From Petrosia ficiformis (Eukaryota > Porifera > Demospongiae > Haplosclerida > Petrosiidae), in NCBI GenBank assembly GCA_947044365.1, contig OX345636.1:44889037-44953036 (forward strand): 64,000 nucleotides of DNA, written 5' to 3'. The notes beneath the pieces are model-generated. The model ran no database searches. It was not told the origin of the DNA and saw nothing but the letters and a program-made list of their open reading frames with translations. This document shows positions 61,793 through 64,000 of the stretch, piece by piece (the stretch's first letter is position 1; every line of letters begins with the position of its first letter). The translations under genes were made by a program, and so were the position numbers.

Positions 61793-62639
61793 TCAGTTAA
61801 TATATGGTAGAAGTGTCATTGGGAACGTAGTAAACAGTCTCTCTTCAAAGCAACTCAAAAGATGGCGCATGTTTACCTGAATGAAATTTACACATACAGG
61901 ATCAAAATGATGACAAAGTAGTACAGAGGTGGCAATTGCGAAAATACCACAGTCCTTTCCCCCGGTTTGTTTGGAAGATTTAGCCACATGAAAACAAGCT
62001 GTTTCTTCAAACAAATTTTTGAGTACACCAAGTGTGTCGCATCAATTGAGGTACATATGGAATCATACACAACAACTTCATCTTCTTTAGCAAATACAGT
62101 AGAGGCTACTATCCAATTATTCCCCCTGCTGTGTATAATCTGAATTTGTGGTGGCTGCTTAAGGTGTGGCGGGACGTTTGATTGAAGTATAGTTGAATTC
62201 AAACCATTTTCGATTCGAAACTGTTGTTTCAAAACAGTTTGTGCAAAGTTGATATGTAAATCAGATAACGTCTCTCCATTAACAATGATATCCTTTTCCA
62301 TGTTAGAAAGAGAGAAATGATGTGAATTTAGTGTTACCCAGATGCATGTCATACTAGTAGAGCTGGTGCTATCTTGACCTCCTGGGTTTTGTTCTTCATT
62401 GGTATCATCATCAATCTTCACCTTTTTCACAGGAGGCTCTTTGGGTCTTCATAATTTTTCTTATCACAAGATAGCACTTTCTTGATCAAATTTTCAGGCT
62501 TTTGGGCAGCCTTTTTGCTTTTTTCGGACATTCCTTTGAAATTTAATCGACATAAAACTTCAAGACCACCTTGTGGCAAATCTGAAGAATACTGCCTTCC
62601 TCCAATTACTTCGCAGAGAATGAATCCACTACGACGCAA
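61793..62639 (-). pseudogene. Ulp1-like (C48) cysteine protease gene, decayed, probably transposon-borne
   Basis: Read on the minus strand from 62639: GFILCEVIGGRQYSSDL, a basic Lys-rich stretch, a shift near 62428, then TCIWVTLNSHHFSLSNMEKD, IQIIHSRGNNWIVAS, VVVYDSICTSID, a shift near 62035 at an ACACA run, and QTGGKDCGIFAIATSVLL. The catalytic Asp region (VYDS) and Cys region (DCGIFA) of SUMO-type proteases are clear. The usual His-Trp pair is Asn-Trp here (GNNW), so the catalytic His appears lost. It faces the pogo-like gene tail-to-tail with a gap of about 110 bp. Confidence 0.75.
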
Positions 62640-64000
62640 AAACAGCTCACAGAAAAAAGAAATTTTCTTGGGAACATGGCCTACGATTGTTCAAGTTTTC
62701 ACTACCGCAACAGCATTACAATCGTACCTATTCGTATCCTCTATACCACAATCCAACATTTCGCCTATTGAACTCTCCCAGATCTCCTTGTACACATGAT
62801 AGCCTCGAATTACAGTACCAGCAGTGAAATAAATATGCATTTTCATACATGAAAAAACGTGTTGCGTAGACCTTGCACGTGTTCAATAGTGGGTGTGGTC
62901 AACTGTTCAAGATGTTTGTACACGAAAGTTGAAATCTGCAAAAATTTCTGCTGCACATTTTTTCCAAAAGACGCGAAAATTTGAATCCTTTATAATTACT
63001 GGTACTACGGTACCTAAATTTAGACTCCATTGCCATGGCAACTATATTCTTTGTAGTCTTTGAAAACTATTACATTTTGTCAACCACTTCAATAGAAAGG
63101 CTATATATATATAAACTTGGACTATAAATACAGTTTATGGTTACAACGTCTATTAAGATTTGAGAAGCAAGGAGTCTAAATGTGTTAAACCCCATGTACA
63201 TGTAAGTGTTGTCTAGCCACTCCTTGGCATTAACTTTGGAGTGAATTTAACATATACATGTACATGTACATACATGTAGGTTATATTTACTATAAAATGG
63301 ATTGGTTAATTGAATGAGTTGTACTTATAATTAGTGCTTAACTCAATTTATGGCACCTGGTATATTTTACTATTAATATCAATGCTTTCTAACATAACAT
63401 AATTATAACAACTATAATTGTGTCTGAAATTTAGAATGATATTAGCCAAGTAAACAAATAGTATGGATTACTTCCCATCCCATAGAAGCTGTTGTGCACT
63501 TAACAACATATGTGACACAAGCAAACACAATGTATATTAATATGTATAGTCCAAACTACTAGTTTTGATCTGTCATAACTACTGTTGCTAAACAACTGGA
63601 TATACCAGTATAATAATTAGCTTATAATAATATTATGATTGTGCTAAAAAATAACTAAATTATATGGTTGAAGGTTTCTATACATTTGTTAATGGCCGCC
63701 TTGTTATTTTATTTTGTAGCATGGAATGTGAGATTAATAAACAGGATATAACAATATGAAGTATAATTATATTAAATACATGTATATAATTATTAATTTT
63801 TCAGACTTATTAAAAATGTGATATCCCTCCTACATTTTACAATGTGTTATGTGCCATCTACACACATTTCTCTATTTCTATATAAAGTATTGACGGTTAC
63901 CTATCACTATGATTATAACAAGTGAAACAATGTTTTAACTAAGTTATAAGGATAACAAATTTATAACATGATACGTGGCGAACAAAAACATCCCTATGAC
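62640..64000. repeat. Start of another segmental repeat unit
   Basis: 62640-62900 is the unclear outer end of the element above. From about 62930 the sequence matches 22560-22860 (GAAATCTGCAAAAAT and GACTCCATTGCCATGG) and then 23427-24140, without the MITE. In the sisters this unit leads to a fibrinogen-like gene, so another may lie just beyond the window. No gene within. Confidence 0.65.

Overview
This is AT-rich animal nuclear DNA with GT-AG introns, a Rab GTPase gene, many eukaryotic DNA transposons and a tandem family of secreted, cysteine-rich, fibrinogen-like proteins. Proteins of that family are common in predicted proteomes of sponges and cnidarians, so a demosponge or other early-branching metazoan is the best guess. 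That placement is inference; no marker gene fixes the species.

Layout. 1-165 is the 3' end of a fibrinogen-like gene. 400-745 is a small inverted-repeat element. 1534-3722 is a piggyBac element on the minus strand with one frameshift. 3815-3888 is a tRNA-like sequence. 4486-5800 carries the last two exons of a Rab gene (copy A). 6491-13474 is a nearly 7 kb CACTA/EnSpm transposon with three intact genes: a 957-residue transposase in four exons, a minus-strand basic protein, and a 360-residue five-exon protein. 13991-17097 holds a conserved 30-codon exon, a 108-bp minisatellite and two middle Rab exons (copy B). 17362-50600 is an array of long tandem repeats with three intact single-exon fibrinogen-like genes (24709, 32916, 42179) and one broken one (44984). 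All are on the plus strand, between Rab exons. The next Rab exons lie at 51049-54843. A second copy of the 13.5-17.1 kb region follows at 55.4-59.2 kb, with a stop codon in its Rab exon (copy C). 60428-62639 is a decayed pogo-like DDE transposase tail-to-tail with a decayed Ulp1/C48 protease. 62.9-64.0 kb begins another copy of the segment that lies upstream of the fibrinogen-like genes.

The window is a large tandem duplication (spacing about 48 kb at the Rab 3' exons) with smaller tandem duplications of roughly 9 kb, one per fibrinogen-like gene, inside it. Because the copies are similar, several transposon insertions can be compared with an empty site in a sister copy, so their ends are defined to within a base or so.

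The most unusual element is a family of 1.0-1.1 kb insertions at 17362-19139 (a fused pair), 27942-28912, 46983-48072 and 53085-54205. They sit between A and T without target duplication, start TC with a short hairpin, and end CTTG in a 266-320 bp palindrome. In two cases an empty site is present in the window. The two palindrome arms match each other within an element but differ between elements.
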